A stretch of 64,000 bases of DNA from Paraglaciecola psychrophila 170 (GTDB taxonomy: Bacteria > Pseudomonadota > Gammaproteobacteria > Enterobacterales > Alteromonadaceae). The stretch spans positions 5,349,692 to 5,413,691 of the forward strand of contig NC_020514.1 of the NCBI RefSeq assembly GCF_000347635.1, read 5' to 3'. Below are positions 25,693-35,616 of the stretch, in pieces. Both the position numbers and the translations under genes were made by a program. Numbering within the stretch: the stretch's first letter is position 1; every line of letters starts with the position of its first letter. Under the pieces are notes generated by a model that made no database searches, was not told the DNA's origin, and saw only the letters and a list, made by a program, of their open reading frames with translations.

Positions 25693-28017
25693 ATGAAATC
25701 GAAGGTTTGCGGTGCGGTATGGAAACCCGTAATTGTTAATGGGGTGACCTTGAAGTACCTGATTTTTTTACCTATCTGTTTTTTTACTATGTCGACAAAT
25801 GCCGATAACGCTGCCAGTTCATCATTGGCAGATAATATTGAGTTGATTGAAGTAAATGTACAAAAACGACCACAAGATATTCGTGATGTTGCCTTGTCTT
25901 TAAACCTTATCGATGGCCAAACTATCATTGAGCGACAACTTAAAGACACAACAGCTCTATCAGCTATTGCGCCAAATTTTAAAATAACTCAGAACGCAGC
26001 TGAGGGTACCCCACCAGCTTTGAATATTAGAGGTGTTGGCAGTGTAGATTACAATACCTCAACACAATCTCCTGTTGGGGTGTATTTAGACGGTGCTGCG
26101 GGGGCTTCTGCAAACTCTCAGTTGGTGAATCTGTTTGATGTGGAATCGGTCGAAATATTGCGCGGTCCACAAGGTACATTATTTGGCCGCAATACCACTG
26201 GGGGAGCAGTATTAATTAACTCAGTTAGTGCAAAAATGGATAATTCTGGTTATGTTAATCTGGGTTACGCGCAGCGCAACCACCTTTCAGCAGAAGGGGC
26301 AATTAATCGCCAATTAAATGCCGACATGGCCGCTCGCTTGGCCTTTAGCCATCAAGATTATAAATATTCAACTAACAACCTCTTACCTAATACTCCTCAA
26401 GCACAAATGCATCAGACACATGGGCGCTTATCTGTTTTAGGGCAGTGGCACAATTTAACCATCGATAGTAAAGTTTATCTCAGCAAATGGGATGGTGTTG
26501 TCAATCCGGTGGGCAGCATTGGGGTAATTAAGAGTTTCGATCCTGCTACTGGTTTACCTTCTTCATTTTGTTCGCCAGATGAAGCTGGCTCTGCAGTTTG
26601 TACCGATGCTTTTGGGTTTAATAATGGCTCAAATAATTTTCATGATGTTGCTGTTAATAATCATATCAGTGACAACAGCCCACATATAACAGACTCACAT
26701 GGCATTAATGTAAAAGTCCAATATGAACTAAATGAAAATAGTTACCTTGTTAGTTTGTCTAATTTTACGACTTTAGACAGAGATCATTATTTCAACAGTG
26801 ATGGCAGCCCCGCTAGGCTAGGTGAAGGTAATCAAAATGTCAGCACAAACACATTCAGCCAAGAATTAAGACTTCACCATGAAATAGGCGATATATATCT
26901 GATAACTGGGCTGTTTTTTTTGAATGAAAAATTAAAACAGGATAGTCGCTTTGATTTGCTCAGAGATTTTCGCTCCGTTGAAGGCTTATTTAATAATGCG
27001 GTGACTTTTTTATATGACAATACAATTGAAATTCAGTCTTCGGCTTTGTTTGCCCACTTAGAGTATCCGTTATCTAAGCAAACAACGTTCACCGCAGGAT
27101 TGCGATACACCAATGAAAGCACTGACTATGATGCGATAGGTCAGGTTAATATTGCCACTTTTGCAAATGATCAAACTGGCTTGACGGTTCCAGGATGGGA
27201 TATTTCTGACAAAGTTAAGGATAACAACGTATCTGGAAAGTTAGCGATGTTGCACAAATTCAATGCCCAACATTCTGGGTTTGTCAGTTATTCTCGAGGA
27301 TTTAAAAGTGGCGGTTACAATGGAGCACTTATAAGCTCTGCTGCAGAGGCACAAAATAATGATTATGGTGCAGAAACTATAAACGCTTATGAAATTGGCC
27401 TTCATAGTCAGTTAAGTCAATCAATTCGTCTGTATTCAGCCGCATTTTACTACGATTATCAAGACCAGCAAGTGTTTATGAATCAGTCTGCAATTACCCC
27501 AGGTGCACCCCCGCTGCAATTATTGAGTAACGTGGGTGAATCACTTATCTATGGTGCAGAGTTTGATTTGAGCGCACAACTGACGCCAGCCTTAGTAACT
27601 AAATTTTCAATAGGTTATCTACCAGAGGCAAACCTGAAATCTTTTGTGGATGCATCTGGCGTTGAAATAAAAGATAATCGACTACCTTTCACATCTAAGT
27701 GGAATATTGCCGCACAGGCAAATTACGTAGTGGAGCTCAACTCGAGCCAATTAAACTTCCATATTGATGCTGATTATCAGTCAGAATTTTATTTTGATCA
27801 AAATCAAAACCCCTTTGCTAACCAACAGAGTTACATTATTTGGAATACACGTGTGGCTTGGGAAAATGCTAATTGGACTTGGGGTGCTTGGGTTAAAAAT
27901 TTAACAAATGAAGAATATAGTCATCTGAAATTTGACTTAGTAAACCTATTTGGTATGTTGCAAGATTTTAAAGCTGAAGCGAGGCAAGTAGGCCTTGATG
28001 TGCGCTATGAGTTTTAG
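25693..28017 (+). CDS. TonB-dependent outer membrane receptor
   Basis: A 774-residue receptor with signal peptide, plug and beta-barrel. The TonB box-like segment lies around ELIEVNVQKRPQD. Plug motifs include RGVGSVDYNTS and VESVEILRGPQGTLFGRNTTGGAVLI. The C-terminus ends GLDVRYEF with the terminal phenylalanine needed for barrel assembly. The start is uncertain: the ATG at 25693 lacks a clear ribosome-binding site, while TTG at 25750 follows GGGGTGA and would give a tighter signal peptide. It stands 157 bp after the flavoprotein gene and just before a sensor kinase. The ligand is unknown. Confidence 0.95.
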   Translation: MKSKVCGAVWKPVIVNGVTLKYLIFLPICFFTMSTNADNAASSSLADNIELIEVNVQKRPQDIRDVALSLNLIDGQTIIERQLKDTTALSAIAPNFKITQNAAEGTPPALNIRGVGSVDYNTSTQSPVGVYLDGAAGASANSQLVNLFDVESVEILRGPQGTLFGRNTTGGAVLINSVSAKMDNSGYVNLGYAQRNHLSAEGAINRQLNADMAARLAFSHQDYKYSTNNLLPNTPQAQMHQTHGRLSVLGQWHNLTIDSKVYLSKWDGVVNPVGSIGVIKSFDPATGLPSSFCSPDEAGSAVCTDAFGFNNGSNNFHDVAVNNHISDNSPHITDSHGINVKVQYELNENSYLVSLSNFTTLDRDHYFNSDGSPARLGEGNQNVSTNTFSQELRLHHEIGDIYLITGLFFLNEKLKQDSRFDLLRDFRSVEGLFNNAVTFLYDNTIEIQSSALFAHLEYPLSKQTTFTAGLRYTNESTDYDAIGQVNIATFANDQTGLTVPGWDISDKVKDNNVSGKLAMLHKFNAQHSGFVSYSRGFKSGGYNGALISSAAEAQNNDYGAETINAYEIGLHSQLSQSIRLYSAAFYYDYQDQQVFMNQSAITPGAPPLQLLSNVGESLIYGAEFDLSAQLTPALVTKFSIGYLPEANLKSFVDASGVEIKDNRLPFTSKWNIAAQANYVVELNSSQLNFHIDADYQSEFYFDQNQNPFANQQSYIIWNTRVAWENANWTWGAWVKNLTNEEYSHLKFDLVNLFGMLQDFKAEARQVGLDVRYEF

Positions 28018-28067
28018 AGTAGGTAATCAAACAACATCATCAAGTTTAGCCGTATATATTTTATAAA

Positions 28068-31000
28068 GTGAATTGCAAAGTGTGTGGTATTAGTTTGAAA
28101 CAAGTTAAGTTACTGATTGGTTTTTTAACCTTGTGTGTTTTTATTACGGCAAATGCATCAGTTGCGCCTACCGATAATATCGCCAGCTTTAGTTTGAGCG
28201 TCATTAATAATCAGAATATTAGTAACAAAGTGAGCTACCTTTCACTTAAGGACAGCTCCACTTTACCTCCCAGCCAATTAGATCAATTGGACACATGGCT
28301 GCACACTTTAACTTCGCATCAAAGCACCAGTGTATTGGGAGACAAATATGTTGTAGCTTTCGAAATATACAATGACACCCAGCTCACTGAATGGTTTATC
28401 TATCCTTATGGCTCCGTTGTTCAAAGCATAGAAATATTGTGTTTTAGTATCGATAACCCTGTTAGCTACGTTAAATCAGGCCATGGCTTAAAGAACCAAC
28501 AAGACTTTCATTATGGAAACAAAATAGCAATATCTCCCGGTCAGCGTAAAACCTTACTAATGATATTTGAAAGTGAGTATTTTTTTGCGCCTATCAAAAT
28601 TTTAGTAAAGCCTCATGTGCAAGCAGAGCAGCTCTTTCAATCTGAAAACGTCATATTGCTTATCAGCCTAGGTATGTGTTTGGCTCTGGGTATATACAAC
28701 CTTTTCATTTTTTTTAGTACTCGAAATAAACAATACTTAACTTATGCAATAGCCACTTTAGCTTATGCCTTCGGCTGGGCAGCGGTGTTTGGTGTGCCCG
28801 AATACGTAGGACTGAATAGCTCAGAGCATTGGTTAATGCCGGCGTATATAATTGGTGCTCTTTTTACTTCTTTATTTAACATTCAATTTTTACGCTTAGA
28901 AGAATCGGCACCTAAAACGGCTAAGACACTAAAAATAATCGCGTTATTTGCAACCCTTTCATTACCCTTTGCTTTTTATAGCCAAGGCGTAGGCCTATAT
29001 CTAGCCTCTTTGTTTACCTCAATAGCGTGTATTTTGGGTCTCTATTCTGGCGTGCGCAGCTGGATGAGTGGCTACTCACCAGCTAAATATTTTGTATTTG
29101 CCTTGTTGTCAGTTGTCCTCCCAAATATGGTAGGGAACCTAATGAACTTGGGTGTACTACCCGGTTTAAACATCAATATTTATTTATTAGGCTTAATTGG
29201 TAACAGCTTAGATAGCTTATTATTAGCTTTTGCGTTGGCAGCTCAATTACGTCTCTTAACAATACAAAATATTGAGTTGACGGCATCTTTAGAAAACACA
29301 GTGCAAGAACGCACTTTCGAACTCAGAAAATCTAATTATCAGTTAGAACAAACCAATAGCGACTTAATTGAGGCAAGTAATACTAAAGGTCGATTTTTAG
29401 CGACCATGAGTCATGAAATCCGTACTCCTTTAACCTCTATTATTGGTTATGCTGACGGTATTTTACTTGGCGATATAGACAAAGCCGAGCAAGAGCGTGT
29501 GACAAAAATTATTGCAGAAAATGGTAATCATTTATTGAGTGTCATTAACGACATTTTGGATATTAGTAAAATAGAGGCCAACAAGCTCGACTTTGAATCT
29601 ATACCCACTCCTTTGTTTTCGATCTTGGCACAAATCGAGTCTGTTGTGGGTAAACGAGCCCGAGATAAAGGTTTGGCTTTTCATTTGGAATACCAGTATC
29701 CACTGCCTGCACATATCAAAACTGACCCAACACGTTTAAAGCAGATTTTATTTAATCTCACTAATAATGCGATTAAGTTTACGGAACAAGGTTATGTAGG
29801 TTTATCCGTAAGTTTGGTCGACAACAGATTACAGATACAGGTAAAAGATTCTGGTGAAGGTATTACTGAACAGCAGCAAGAACATCTATTCCAACCTTTC
29901 ACCCAAGCTGACAGTTCAATCAACCGACGATTTGGCGGTACAGGTTTAGGGCTGAGTATTTCACGGCGATTAGCTAACGGCTTGGGTGGTGATATTAAAG
30001 TGCATAGTTCTCCACGAAAGGGCTCAACGTTTACCTTAAACATCGACTTGAGTGTGGTACAAGACTCCCCTTGGATTAATAATGTGGGAGAAATATGGCA
30101 GTCAACTCCCACAAAATCTGTCAAGCGCACAGCTTTGCCAAATTTCGTGGGAAATAAAGTATTGTTAGCAGACGACCACCCCAACAATCGTGAATTAATA
30201 AGCATATTGTTAAAACGTATGAATATTACAGTCACTGAAGTAGAAAATGGTAAACAAGTATTGGAAACCATTTTTTATCAGAAATTTGACTTGATTCTGC
30301 TGGATATCCACATGCCACAGATGGATGGCACCGAAGCGCTTAAACAGATCAGAGCAGCGGGAAATTACACACCAGTGATTGCGCTAACAGCAAACAACAT
30401 GAAACATGAAATCGAACATTATATGCGCCTCGGTTTTTCTGACCACTTAGCCAAGCCAATCTCTCGGCATCACTTTATAACTAAACTGTCCTTTTACCTT
30501 AACAAACAAGGTGAGATAGATAGTCCTCTTCACCAGGGAGATATGTTGAGGTTAATCAAAGACTATCAGCTAGACTTGAGTGAACAAGTGGTTAATTTAG
30601 AGCAGGCATTAAAACAAAGCGATTTAACCATTATTAGTGAAATAGCACACAGAATAAGAGGCTCAGCAGGCTCTTTCGGGTTTGATATTATTGGTAATAA
30701 ATTTGCTGATATTGAACACTGTGCCCTGCAAGACGATGAAATATCAGTGGCTTATGAGTTACCTAAAATTATAGCTTTAACTAAATTATGTATTGACCTG
30801 CCGGGTGTAGATATCGCACAAGGCATTGTGAAGCATCATAACAGTGCCAAACAATTTTTAGACGCTATTTTTGATTTAGTCAAACAATCTCAGCAAACGC
30901 TAATAGACCTCTCTGCTGCCCTAGACAACAATGAAATCAACAGCGCGTTAGTTCATCTATATAAGTTTTTTCCTGCCAGCTTTGATTGTGCATTGGTCAA

Positions 31001-31148
31001 ATCTGAGCCTGCATTTCAAGCTTTAGAAGATATGATTAAACAAGGCAAGCCTGAGTCACATGAATATTATCCTCATCTAGACATTATTCGCGCACATTTA
31101 GCGGAGCTAAACGAAGCGTTACAACCAAGCTTAACTTACGATATTTAA
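28068..31148 (+). CDS. Hybrid sensor histidine kinase: 7TMR-DISM input, HisKA-HATPase, receiver, Hpt
   Basis: A 1026-residue membrane kinase. The likely start is GTG at 28068, giving a signal-like helix (about 10-30). An extracytoplasmic 7TMR-DISM-type sensor domain (about 40-185) and seven membrane spans (about 193-400) follow. A short coiled coil leads to HisKA with H449 in MSHEIRTP, the ATPase with NLTNNAIKF and GTGLGLSIS, a receiver with D746 in LILLDIHMPQMDG, and an Hpt domain with H861 in AHRIRGSAGSFGF. This is a complete phosphorelay in one chain. No separate response regulator with a DNA-binding output is adjacent, so its target is elsewhere. It is 50 bp after the receptor and probably co-transcribed. 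Confidence 0.95.
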   Translation: MNCKVCGISLKQVKLLIGFLTLCVFITANASVAPTDNIASFSLSVINNQNISNKVSYLSLKDSSTLPPSQLDQLDTWLHTLTSHQSTSVLGDKYVVAFEIYNDTQLTEWFIYPYGSVVQSIEILCFSIDNPVSYVKSGHGLKNQQDFHYGNKIAISPGQRKTLLMIFESEYFFAPIKILVKPHVQAEQLFQSENVILLISLGMCLALGIYNLFIFFSTRNKQYLTYAIATLAYAFGWAAVFGVPEYVGLNSSEHWLMPAYIIGALFTSLFNIQFLRLEESAPKTAKTLKIIALFATLSLPFAFYSQGVGLYLASLFTSIACILGLYSGVRSWMSGYSPAKYFVFALLSVVLPNMVGNLMNLGVLPGLNINIYLLGLIGNSLDSLLLAFALAAQLRLLTIQNIELTASLENTVQERTFELRKSNYQLEQTNSDLIEASNTKGRFLATMSHEIRTPLTSIIGYADGILLGDIDKAEQERVTKIIAENGNHLLSVINDILDISKIEANKLDFESIPTPLFSILAQIESVVGKRARDKGLAFHLEYQYPLPAHIKTDPTRLKQILFNLTNNAIKFTEQGYVGLSVSLVDNRLQIQVKDSGEGITEQQQEHLFQPFTQADSSINRRFGGTGLGLSISRRLANGLGGDIKVHSSPRKGSTFTLNIDLSVVQDSPWINNVGEIWQSTPTKSVKRTALPNFVGNKVLLADDHPNNRELISILLKRMNITVTEVENGKQVLETIFYQKFDLILLDIHMPQMDGTEALKQIRAAGNYTPVIALTANNMKHEIEHYMRLGFSDHLAKPISRHHFITKLSFYLNKQGEIDSPLHQGDMLRLIKDYQLDLSEQVVNLEQALKQSDLTIISEIAHRIRGSAGSFGFDIIGNKFADIEHCALQDDEISVAYELPKIIALTKLCIDLPGVDIAQGIVKHHNSAKQFLDAIFDLVKQSQQTLIDLSAALDNNEINSALVHLYKFFPASFDCALVKSEPAFQALEDMIKQGKPESHEYYPHLDIIRAHLAELNEALQPSLTYDI

Positions 31149-31229
31149 GCTTGGTTGAGTAACTGTATTTAGGCGTCAAAACCATGCTATCCATATATTG
31201 TATATTTCAATACTGACCTGATACCTTTA

Positions 31230-31628
31230 TTAAATGGACGAAAGTTTAAGGTGCATCGCAATTAGTTGTTGTTCACCTATAACTTCAGCTGTATGGCCAT
31301 GAATATTATTTTCAAAAATAGTGTTAGCGCTTAATTTATCTTGTGCAATAAACATATCACCCGAGGCAAAGTCTCGGTAACTGTGATCCCGTAAACCGAT
31401 GCGCAAAATACCAGAACGAATAATAATAAGAGTGGGATCCCCAGCAACATGCCAGTCACTAAAATAACCGGGCTCACTCATTCTATGTCTAAAGTTTAAC
31501 GCTTCTTGGCGAGACGATATAAACAAACCGTTATAATCATCCAAGCAATACTGCTGCTCCATAAAATAAGAACTGTCTGTTTTGATATTACATAATATCG
31601 GTACATTCAAGTTTGGCATTAATAGCAT
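31230..31628 (-). CDS. Cupin-domain protein
   Basis: A 132-residue protein whose central part reads like a single cupin: FSDWHVAGDPTLIIIRSGIL followed by LRIGLRDHSYRDFASGDMFIA, the usual strand-turn-strand spacing with a GDMF turn. Only one clear histidine (WHVAG) is present in motif 1, so metal binding is doubtful. It may be a sensor-type cupin or a fragment related to AraC N-terminal domains. It is divergent from the hydrolase gene. An inner ATG at 31619 is an alternative start. Confidence 0.6.
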   Translation of the reverse strand: MLLMPNLNVPILCNIKTDSSYFMEQQYCLDDYNGLFISSRQEALNFRHRMSEPGYFSDWHVAGDPTLIIIRSGILRIGLRDHSYRDFASGDMFIAQDKLSANTIFENNIHGHTAEVIGEQQLIAMHLKLSSI

Positions 31629-31801
31629 CCATTGGTATTCAGTTTTTCAGGGGCGGTACGCATAGTAAAATATGTTACTTATCCTTTTTACACCTCGCAT
31701 TGACAATATTGCCTTTAGCATTAACTTGCCTACAACTAGCAAAAATTCATAAAACGTCATATTCTACGCAGCATATTTTTTACACCTGTAAGAGTCAATT
31801 T

Positions 31802-33133
31802 ATGTTTTGTGGTGTTATTACAAGATTTTTTTCAATCTGTATAGTTTGTGGGATCAGTATAAATATTTTTGCCGAAAATCGGATTGATACTCAGCGTTCT
31901 GATGCACCTGAATTAGCTGCTTACGGTCAATATTCTGTTGGTGTCAAAACCTTAGAAATTATTCATGCTCAGCAACTTGATATTGTGAAAATAGATATCG
32001 ATGAGCTTAAACTTACAAGCCAGCCTAAGTATGATAGACCTTTGACTTTGGAGGTTTGGTATCCAGCAATAAAGGACAGTCAAGGCAACACGTCTCTTGA
32101 CGTTTATTTACGGGATGGTAAAACTAAAGTAAGCATACAGGGCAAAGCAGTGCGTGACGCTAAACCGTTAAATAGCAGTCAACAATATCCTTTAGTAATA
32201 CTTTCTCACGGCTATCCTGGCAATCGATATCTAATGTCCCATTTAGCTGAAAATATTGCTTCAAAGGGTTATGTGGTGGTATCTATTGATCACACTGATT
32301 CAACCTATCGATCTCAAGCAGCATTCGGTTCGACTCTGCTGAATCGGCCACTCGATCAACTGTTTACGCTTGATCAAATACAGCTTATGTCAAAAGATAA
32401 CTCTTCCTTTTTATATGACCTAGTTAACACCCAAAATACAGCTTTGATTGGTTTTTCTATGGGTGGTTATGGTGCAGTAATTTCTGCTGGTGGAAGCGTC
32501 ACTCAAAAGGCTGTAGATTTTCCATGGGGTTTACCAGACAAAGCTTTAGGTATATATCAAAACCTTAATGAAAAACAAAAATTTCCTGATCCAAGACTCA
32601 AGACCGTGATTGCGTTTGCCCCTTGGGGAATGAATTACGGCGTATGGGACCAAAAAACCCTTAAAGGAGTTAAAGTTCCAATATTTTTTGTAGCAGGTTC
32701 AGTTGATGATGTATCAGGTTACGAAACAGGTGTACGCGCTATCTGGCAAGGCACAACAAGTGTAGACCGAGCATTATTGACCTTTAATAATGCTAATCAT
32801 AGTGCAGGAGCGCCTATGCCAGCTCCTGATGAGTCTAATGTCTATGATGAAGCTATTGGAATTAATATCAGTGAACACTACACAGATGCTGTTTGGGACA
32901 CGGTACGCATGAATAACATATCCCAACACTTTGTGACTGCATGGTTAGAAAAGTACCTGAAAGACAATTCTGATATGGACGTTTTCTTGAACCTTAAAGC
33001 TAATTCAAACGACGGAGTTTGGAGTAAATATGAAAAAGGCCAAGCGAAAGCTGAACACAGCCATTGGGCAGGTTTTAAAAACCGCACTGCTAAGGGCCTA
33101 AAATTTGAGAAGTTAGCAAAGGGCGAACAATAA
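31802..33133 (+). CDS. Secreted alpha/beta hydrolase (dienelactone hydrolase / PAF-acetylhydrolase-like)
   Basis: A 443-residue exported hydrolase when read from ATG 31802, which gives a proper signal peptide (about 1-26, ending NIFAEN). A longer reading from TTG 31613 would add an implausible N-terminus overlapping the divergent cupin gene. The nucleophile elbow is GFSMGGYG with S219. The oxyanion region is LVILSHGYPGNRY, and the later acid and histidine fall in VAGSVDDVSG and NNANHSAG. Relatives hydrolyse short-chain esters or lipids; the substrate is unknown. Its position next to the receptor/kinase cluster suggests periplasmic processing of an imported compound, which is inference. Confidence 0.82.
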   Translation: MFCGVITRFFSICIVCGISINIFAENRIDTQRSDAPELAAYGQYSVGVKTLEIIHAQQLDIVKIDIDELKLTSQPKYDRPLTLEVWYPAIKDSQGNTSLDVYLRDGKTKVSIQGKAVRDAKPLNSSQQYPLVILSHGYPGNRYLMSHLAENIASKGYVVVSIDHTDSTYRSQAAFGSTLLNRPLDQLFTLDQIQLMSKDNSSFLYDLVNTQNTALIGFSMGGYGAVISAGGSVTQKAVDFPWGLPDKALGIYQNLNEKQKFPDPRLKTVIAFAPWGMNYGVWDQKTLKGVKVPIFFVAGSVDDVSGYETGVRAIWQGTTSVDRALLTFNNANHSAGAPMPAPDESNVYDEAIGINISEHYTDAVWDTVRMNNISQHFVTAWLEKYLKDNSDMDVFLNLKANSNDGVWSKYEKGQAKAEHSHWAGFKNRTAKGLKFEKLAKGEQ

Positions 33134-33375
33134 AACATCTTTGATTTGTGCTAATTCAGACTCAATTTCCATAGACTGGAATGAGTGATAATCAGATCTT
33201 GAGCTAGTCTTCGTTAAAGATTGGCTCCGCGAGAAAAGGGGCATCCACAATTGAAATTATATCGTTGTATTATTACTCATTCACAGTCACTTTGATAATT
33301 AGTCAAAACAGTCAACTTGATGATGAATGATAGGTTTCAACGAACCTGATTCTTCAGCGGTTTCCTTTTCCTTGG

Positions 33376-34446
33376 TTACGGCGCAACAACCATGGATTGA
33401 ATATAAGCGCTTAAATATTTGATATCGCCCTCGTTTAAGTTTTTAACAGACTTTCTCATAACCTTATCAAGTGATTGGTCAATGGTTCGTTTTCCTGTTT
33501 TATAGTCAGCTAAGGTCATGCGAACATAACGGGCATGTTGTGCATACAGTTTGGGGATAGACTGCTGGCTGTCGCCCTCTCCAAATTTGCCATGGCAGGA
33601 TTGACAAGCAACAATACCTCTGGCTTTATCACCTTGTTGATACAATACACGGCCCTTGTCTGCCCACAAGGTATCTTCGGTAGCACTGTGTTTTAAGGTA
33701 TCTATGGTGGGGTCGAAAGGCAGGTTTTTTGGGGTTGCTGGGAAAAATAGAAGGCAATCTGATTGATTTCTTCAGCGCTGTAATCTTGTAATGTATTGGC
33801 CATCTCTTTAGTGTCTCGCCGGGCGAATTTAAAATGATTGAGCTGGGTGCGCAAATACTGATAATTTTGTCCTGCAAGGTTACGGGTTTGCTTATCGTAT
33901 TTATCGGTTATCGGCGGATTACCTGTTTTGCCATGGCATTCAGAGCAGGAATAGTTGCCATTTTCACGAACACTGGTGATCAACGATTTAGCATCCGCTG
34001 GCTGTTTTGTGTTGATGGTATTTGCCAGAGTATAGGTAAGAGTTTGTGTAGGTACCATCACTGTTTTTGAACGATATCAATTCACCTGATATATGCTGAT
34101 ATTCACCAGTTCCACCAACAATGCCAATGGCTGAACTGCCCTGATCAAACTCTCTGCCTGCTACTTCAATAGTGCCGTTTATCAACGTCAGGGTCCATCG
34201 ATATTGAGAACTGTTGCCCACCATAGTGCGAGTACACACACCACTATCATTGCCAATTTTGTTACGTTCTGCATCCAGTAAGGGTTGGTCAAACAACCAT
34301 TGATCGCCAATCGTATCACCAGGTTCGCCTAAATCTAGTGCAACTGCCGGTGATGTTTTTGCATCAGCAATAGTGAGCAGCGTTTTCGATTTGATACTGT
34401 CAGCCACACTGGCGGTTGAAGCGCCGAGTAAAATGACGCAAGCCAT
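33376..34446 (-). pseudogene. Broken gene: allene-oxide-cyclase-like barrel fused to two cytochrome c motifs
   Basis: Reading on the - strand, the first part (34446 to about 34020) encodes an exported barrel-type domain with GGTGEYQHISGEL, as in allene-oxide-cyclase-like or dirigent proteins. It then breaks frame. The middle part (about 34030-33715) has heme motif CSECH and LAGQNYQYLRTQLNHF, typical of cytochrome c4-like domains. A second break follows in CCCCAAAAAACC near 33726-33737, and the last part (to 33376) has CQSCH. First and last parts are in the same frame, and adding one A to the A6 run restores NLPFDPTIDTLK. The start also looks damaged, since the signal peptide lacks its basic end unless read from a non-ATG codon upstream. 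Either a decayed diheme protein or two homopolymer sequencing errors. Confidence 0.65.
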
Positions 34447-35616
34447 TAGTGTCTTTTTAATCAGGACTATCTCATTGTTATCCCATACTGCCTGCAGCCG
34501 TTAAGATCCTATTTAAAATGGACTTGTTATTAAAATCTACTTTTGAGTTTATTAAAAGGGCCGAACGCACAAAGGGTGTCAGATCTGGCAATATATCACC
34601 AAATCGCCAAACCTAAATCAATTTATGGTTATAGGTAGAATAAACCGTCATTATTCATAAAAGAACGAGACTTCTTGCCTCATATTTACCTCTCTTTTGT
34701 ATCCTTGAGCGAGTGAACATTAGCTATTTTTGTCTATTACACAACTGTTTCACATAATTCAAAAAAATCGCCTACCGCTGTTGTGCAAATCAGTTTTGAA
34801 TATTACTTTTATTTATGATGATGAACTGTTTTCATTCAAACAGGCTTATCTGAGGCGATGCTCTAATTTGTGATGGCAACAATTCGTCGATATCGTCATT
34901 TTTTGTATTCAGTTGAGTAAGTATCTTTTAGATCACCAATGGATGTGCATTAGGTATCTCTATGTATATAATCCCTACGGGGTAGCAATCGCTGTACAAC
35001 TTGGCTTTCCTACCTATTTGTCAAAACTACCTATAACCTCGCACCACCCATTGCTCTTAGGTTTCATAGTCTATGTTAAAAACATTTTTTAATGTCTTTG
35101 CGCTTAGATCATAGATTAATGTTTTTGTACCAGTATTTTTTTTGCCATGTCGGCAATGCTTGCTTAGCCTTATTTCTTTTAGCCGGTATTATTGACACTT
35201 TATCACGCGGTGGCGGAGGGGCCACCCCGCACAAACACACAATGAAACCTAGTGAGGTTTACGCGGGGTTTGAGTACCAAGGGCGATAAAATATAGCGAC
35301 TCAAGGATCGCATTATTGTGACCGTCACTGTGTTAAGTAAACAACTTGGTAGTGGGATTTATCTGGTTTAACTACCTGATAAAAATACGCCCTATTGGTT
35401 GTTTCCTGTGTTACTACAATCATTCACTATGGTTATTGCGTTTTCTTGGCAATCGCTAAGAGACAGAGGTTTAAAATGCAGAGGTCTATATGATGATTTG
35501 TCTTGCTTAGTTGCTCAACAGTAACGTCTTCGGCGATAAATGCTCTCCTATCTCCGACGCCACCATATTTAGAGCGATGACCACCGACTGTGACTTATAA
35601 TGGACCATGTAAAAAC
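34447..35616. other. 1.2-kb region without convincing genes
   Basis: No frame has both a ribosome-binding site and recognisable homology. A 65-codon frame at 35092-35289 covers a set of hairpins (35209-35269) and looks fortuitous. Short runs of protein-like sequence may be remnants of decayed genes, as the neighbouring broken cytochrome gene suggests active gene loss here. Confidence 0.4.
35209..35269. repeat. Nested and mutually exclusive GC-rich hairpins
   Basis: GGTGGC (35209-35214) pairs with GCCACC (35221-35226). ACCCCGC (35224-35230) pairs with GCGGGGT (35263-35269), and inside that loop AAACCT (35245-35250) pairs with AGGTTT (35255-35260). The first two stems share three bases and cannot form together. 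GC-rich in an AT-rich setting; function unknown. Confidence 0.5.

Noticed and set aside
25693..28110. Shared KVCG near the N-termini of the receptor and the hybrid kinase
   Set aside because: Four residues in signal-peptide regions; chance similarity is more likely than a common targeting tag.
31613..31801. 63-residue N-terminal extension of the secreted hydrolase
   Set aside because: It begins at TTG, overlaps the divergent cupin gene, and would put a signal peptide in the middle of the protein.
35092..35289. 65-codon frame on the + strand
   Set aside because: Covers the overlapping hairpins, has no ribosome-binding site, and its C-terminal glycine run comes from the stem sequence.
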